From assembly GCA_003158355.1 (NCBI GenBank), contig PMIV01000156.1:1-8658 (forward strand): a DNA stretch of 8,658 nt, read 5' to 3'. This DNA is from Anaerolineaceae bacterium (GTDB lineage Bacteria > Chloroflexota > Anaerolineae > Anaerolineales > Anaerolineaceae). The notes under the pieces were generated by a model. The model was not told the origin of the DNA. It did no database searches and was given only the letters and a program-made list of their open reading frames with translations. A program made the position numbers and the translations under genes. Positions 6,755 through 8,658 of the stretch are shown piece by piece. Every line of letters starts with the position of its first letter. The first letter of the stretch is position 1.

Positions 6755-7312
6755 CTATTGCTTATCCACCATAGCATACTCCGGTTCGAGCAGTTCATCA
6801 AACAGCGAACGATAATACACCAATGCTTTTCTCAGGTCTTCAGTACTTGCTTCACGACGGTCATTTTTCTTGGCGATTTCCCGAGCAGCCCGATAATTGG
6901 TCACTAACTTGGGATAATTTATGGAAATATCCGCAGCTCTTTGCTCAAAACTGGAGATCGGGTAATTCCTTGTCTGCATTACTTCCATTATCAAATGATC
7001 GGCTTCTACGGTTGCCTGCGAAGGATTATCCACAAATTTAGCCTGGATTGCCGCCCAATTGGCCAGATACAGTGTGTGTTCCTCTTCAGTCAGAGGCCGA
7101 ATTTCTAAGCCACCCACATGTTTTTCACGCTCATCCATCTCATTTTGGGCTTTTTTTTCGTTCCCCAATGTCTTGATGGTATTTTGATATTCGGCCCCGT
7201 ATTTATCATTGTATTTCTTTGAACGATTACGCACGGCAAATATCAGCCCCACTATGCCGCCAATAATTGCCAGTAACAAAATAACTCCAATAATATAAAT
7301 TGTGCTATTCAT
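6755..7312 (-). CDS. Membrane-anchored protein of unknown function
   Basis: This is a 185-residue protein whose product I cannot name. Residues 4-26 form one hydrophobic helix rich in Ile, Leu and Gly, followed by the basic stretch RNRSKK (28-33), so the N-terminus is probably outside or in the membrane and the rest cytoplasmic. Residues 38-70 are charged and probably helical. The C-terminal part, from about 70, has the conserved-looking blocks GLEIRPLTEEE (68-78), FEQRAADIS (122-130), NYRAA (139-143) and RKALVYYRSLFDELL (161-175). It resembles a widespread family of short anchored hypothetical proteins that I recall from actinobacteria and Chloroflexi. A strong AAGGAG (7319-7324) lies 6 nt before the ATG. 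It appears to be a single-gene unit upstream of, and separate from, the folate operon. Confidence 0.8.
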   Translation of the reverse strand: MNSTIYIIGVILLLAIIGGIVGLIFAVRNRSKKYNDKYGAEYQNTIKTLGNEKKAQNEMDEREKHVGGLEIRPLTEEEHTLYLANWAAIQAKFVDNPSQATVEADHLIMEVMQTRNYPISSFEQRAADISINYPKLVTNYRAAREIAKKNDRREASTEDLRKALVYYRSLFDELLEPEYAMVDKQ

Positions 7313-7621
7313 CGATAACTCCTTGTTATGAAAAATAAATCATCCTGTTTTCCCATTCACCCCGACTTTGTCTTTGAGAAACCTGTTGACGCATGAATTT
7401 AAGCAATCATGCGGGGTCTTAATCACACTACCCATCCATGACTGCATCTGTCCCTAAAAAGAACTGAATTATTGCTATTAATCCTGAGTTTAATAACGAC
7501 CTCGTGGCAGTAACAGGTCAAAAAAAAGATAAAGCGATTTGTCCTTCGTTTGTACAGCGGTCCAAGCCCTCTTTGAAGGGCAATCCGTTTGCAGCTTTTG
7601 CAGTTCACCTGACTTGCTCAA

Positions 7622-7750
7622 ATGAATGTCCTGAAAATTCTTTTGCATTCATCGTTTGCAATCCTCGATAAGGCGGGATGACAATCTGCAGATCGAGCAA
7701 GACGAGTTGTTCACGGTATTGGTGATGAAATGATTGGAGAGAGTGCTAGC
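7622..7750 (+). pseudogene. Relic of an ABC transporter ATP-binding subunit (N-terminal part, frameshifted)
   Basis: Three frames read in series match the first 40 or so residues of an ABC ATPase. Frame one (7622-7678) gives MNVLKILLHSSFAILDKAG, like the start VLKIENLSKSFG..KA. Frame two (7677-7720) gives DDNLQIEQDELFTVL, like the D-beta strand before Walker A. Frame three (7721-7750) gives GDEMIGESAS where GHNGAGKSTT is expected: the Gly, Gly and Ser positions are kept, and Asp, Glu, Ala and Ser differ by single bases from His, Lys, Thr and Thr codons. Loss of one G in a G-run would explain the second shift. A TGA follows at 7751. A further stretch, YATAFDS (7776-7796) to MVRQ (7827-7838) in another frame, recalls the region after Walker A, but this is tentative. 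The Walker A lysine is lost, so no active product is expected. Confidence 0.5.
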
Positions 7751-7767
7751 TGAAAGGTATGCACTAT

Positions 7768-7902
7768 TTGCAAGTTATGCAACCGCTTTTGATTCCCCAA
7801 GATTAAACGAATGGGATGTACCTTGCATGGTCAGGCAGAATCATCCCGCCATTCAAGAATATCGCCTGGTTGGCATTGCAGTGCATTGCAATATCCATTG
7901 CA
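7768..7902. repeat. Cluster of TTGCA-based direct and inverted repeats
   Basis: CATTGCA occurs three times within 29 bp (7874-7880, 7884-7890, 7896-7902). Inverted pairs are TTGCA-N5-TGCAA (7768-7782) and TGCAAT-N4-ATTGCA (7887-7902). Further TTGCA copies occur at 7589, 7598, 7643, 7656 and 7823. The patch lies over the decayed gene and upstream of marR. It could be protein-binding sites or chance in decaying sequence. Confidence 0.3.
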
Positions 7903-8015
7903 GGTACTAATAAATTGGAAAAGTAAGCAAGCCCGGCTCAAAATCTCCATCCATATTCTTCAATTAACCCAGTTCGCCAAGCGTAAAACCAAAATTAATT
8001 GAAACCGCATTCCCC

Positions 8016-8044
8016 TTGTAAGAAAGAGAACATGGTTGTAAAAT
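8016..8044 (+). promoter_or_regulatory. Putative marR promoter
   Basis: TTGTAA (8016-8021), a 17-bp spacer and TAAAAT (8039-8044) are present. Transcription should start near 8051, about 29 nt before the TTG start codon. The -10 end and the start point lie inside the palindrome at 8042-8063. Confidence 0.65.
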
Positions 8045-8063
8045 AAGTCGCATGCTACTTATT
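8042..8063. promoter_or_regulatory. Palindromic operator, probably for the MarR repressor
   Basis: This is a 22-bp near-perfect palindrome: arms AATAAGT (8042-8048) and ACTTATT (8057-8063) flank an 8-bp core containing the palindrome GCATGC (8050-8055). Only the pair 8049/8056 breaks the symmetry. It overlaps the last three bases of the -10 box and the expected start point, the classical place for a MarR dimer to block its own promoter. Confidence 0.7.
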
Positions 8064-8079
8064 AGAAAAGAGACCTCTT

Positions 8080-8496
8080 TTGCATTTCGGAAGATTGATC
8101 AAGACACTTAATACGGCTATTGAACGGGATATAAACCGTCAACTGGCAAAATTTGATCTAACCGGTACCCAGGGAATTATTATTGGCTTCCTGAGACATA
8201 ATCAGGATAAAGAGATTTGCCAGAAAAACCTGGAGCAGGAATTTGCTCTCTCTCATCCGACCATGAGCAGTATCTTGACCCGTATGGAGAACAAAGGATT
8301 AATTGGAACTGCCCCCCTACCCAAGGACAAGCGCTATAAAAAAGTGTTTCTCACCGAAAAAGGCCTGGCTCTGGATAAAGAGATTGCCAACAGTATTGAT
8401 ATATTTGAAGAAAAAATGTGCACCGGTTTATCCGAAGAGCAGCAAATTCAAATAAAGTCATACCTCAACCTTCTCATAAAAAATATCACTGATTAA
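8080..8496 (+). CDS. MarR-family transcriptional regulator
   Basis: This is a winged helix-turn-helix DNA-binding protein of 138 residues that should act as a dimer and repress its own promoter and the exporter that follows, being released by a ligand. N-terminal dimerisation helix: GRLIKTLNTAIERDINRQL (4-22). The HTH covers LEQEFALSHPTMSSIL (51-66) with recognition helix to about residue 72 (TRMENKGLI). The wing is DKRYKKVFLTEKG (83-95), close to the family pattern DxRxxxVxLTxxG. A C-terminal helix pair completes the dimer (98-136). The start codon is TTG: the in-frame stop at 8044-8046 allows no ATG upstream, the next Met is residue 62, and HFGRLIKTLN is where the family N-terminus begins. 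The ribosome binding site is weak (AAGAG, 8068-8072). The TTG could limit repressor level. Confidence 0.92.
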   Translation: MHFGRLIKTLNTAIERDINRQLAKFDLTGTQGIIIGFLRHNQDKEICQKNLEQEFALSHPTMSSILTRMENKGLIGTAPLPKDKRYKKVFLTEKGLALDKEIANSIDIFEEKMCTGLSEEQQIQIKSYLNLLIKNITD

Positions 8497-8542
8497 TCCG
8501 ATGGACATGCAAATCGCAAATCCTGTTTGATTCATTCAGTAA

Positions 8543-8588
8543 AATAAATATCTCTTCTTTATTACAATATATCTCGACGTTTTATTAC
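8543..8588. promoter_or_regulatory. Half-sites resembling the marR operator, before the ABC exporter gene
   Basis: AATAAA (8543-8548) and TTTATT (8558-8563) form an imperfect site with the same outer AATAA...TTATT half-sites as the marR palindrome, one base closer together. TTTATTAC repeats at 8558-8565 and 8581-8588, 23 bp apart. A possible -10 box TACAAT (8563-8568) overlaps it, without a good -35. A/T-rich sequence makes chance matches likely. Confidence 0.35.
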
Positions 8589-8611
8589 TACAAGCACTGG
8601 AGTGGAAATAT

Positions 8612-8658
8612 ATGATTAAGAAATTTGCTGCGTGTGTGGCAGAATACAAAAAGGACAC
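8612..8658 (+). CDS. ABC exporter (fused permease/ATPase), first residues only
   Basis: An ATG at 8612 opens a frame to the window end: MIKKFAACVAEYKKDT. This resembles the start of multidrug-type ABC exporters with fused membrane and ATPase domains, which often begin with a short basic, amphipathic segment ending in EYKKD before the first membrane helix. GGAG (8599-8602) lies 9 nt upstream. The location, 115 bp after a MarR gene on the same strand, fits the common arrangement of a MarR repressor with the exporter it controls. Only 16 residues are visible, so the call rests on the N-terminus and context. Confidence 0.55.
   Translation, partial: MIKKFAACVAEYKKD

Larger units (their letters stand above)
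7313..8010. other. Gene-poor stretch with a decayed gene
   Basis: About 700 bp hold no convincing intact gene. From 7313 to 7621 I see only short frames with many stops, a weak 6-bp inverted repeat GCATGA/TCATGC (7391-7396, 7407-7412) and a 5-bp one, GCCCT/AGGGC (7566-7581). No promoter for the leftward gene was clear. From 7622 there is a remnant of an ABC ATPase (separate entry). From 7860 to 8010 the sequence is a patch of repeated CATTGCA and then unremarkable sequence up to the marR promoter. No tRNA or other structured RNA was recognised. Confidence 0.6.

Noticed and set aside
7423..7608. 61-codon minus-strand frame rich in Cys and Arg
   Set aside because: It has no ribosome binding site, no recognisable motif and an unlikely composition, and lies in decaying sequence.
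7812..7925. Segment reading MYLAWSGRIIPPFKNIAWLALQ (split here as MYLAWSGRII / PPFKNIAWLALQ), thought of as an ABC-2 permease remnant
   Set aside because: The resemblance is short and hydrophobic only. Nothing beyond it supports a permease.
7811..8002. 63-codon plus-strand frame starting MGCTLHGQAESS
   Set aside because: It is a low-quality translation in the decayed region with no supporting ribosome binding site.
7313..8079. tRNA, SRP RNA, tmRNA or CRISPR in the gene-poor stretch
   Set aside because: There is no T-loop type GTTCGAATC block, no SRP or tmRNA signature and no regularly spaced repeats of CRISPR size.

Overview
The window reads as ordinary bacterial chromosome with compact housekeeping operons. 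It has one gene-poor stretch of about 770 bp that holds a decayed gene. Gene content (sucCD, an acyl carrier protein, a type 2 isopentenyl-diphosphate isomerase beside a short-chain prenyl synthase, a small folate operon, and a MarR regulator followed by an ABC exporter) and the protein style suggest an anaerobic member of the Chloroflexota, perhaps Anaerolineae. That placement is an impression from sequence style and was not tested. No tRNA, rRNA, CRISPR array, transposase or phage gene was seen.

Layout: (1) 1-176, minus: the first 58 codons of a fumarylacetoacetate hydrolase family enzyme, cut by the window edge and divergent from sucCD. (2) 409-2411, plus: sucC and sucD, overlapping by 4 bp and closed by a perfect 12-bp-stem terminator that also serves the convergent acpP. 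(3) 2457-2693, minus: an acyl carrier protein with an atypical helix II. (4) 2965-4999, plus: fni and a prenyl diphosphate synthase, overlapping by 8 bp; the fni mRNA may be leaderless. (5) 4993-6565, minus: a three-gene pterin/folate operon in the order SDR reductase, folB, folK, driven by a near-consensus promoter. The SDR carries the arginine-type cofactor motif and the Asp-Tyr-Lys triad of pteridine reductase (PTR1/FolM), so it probably supplies reduced pterin or folate. (6) 6755-7312, minus: a membrane-anchored protein of unknown function. (7) 7313-8010: no intact gene. At 7622-7750 there is a frameshifted remnant of an ABC transporter ATPase whose mutated Walker A can still be traced. 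(8) 8016-8658, plus: a MarR-family repressor with a 22-bp palindrome over its own transcription start, followed by the first codons of an ABC exporter.

The genes group as central metabolism (sucCD), lipid and isoprenoid supply (acpP; fni plus prenyl synthase), one-carbon cofactor synthesis (SDR-folB-folK) and a regulated efflux locus (marR-ABC). I found no wholly new system. The points most worth following are the PTR1-like reductase inside a folate operon, the palindromic MarR operator with related half-sites before the exporter, and the ABC-ATPase relic just upstream of that locus.
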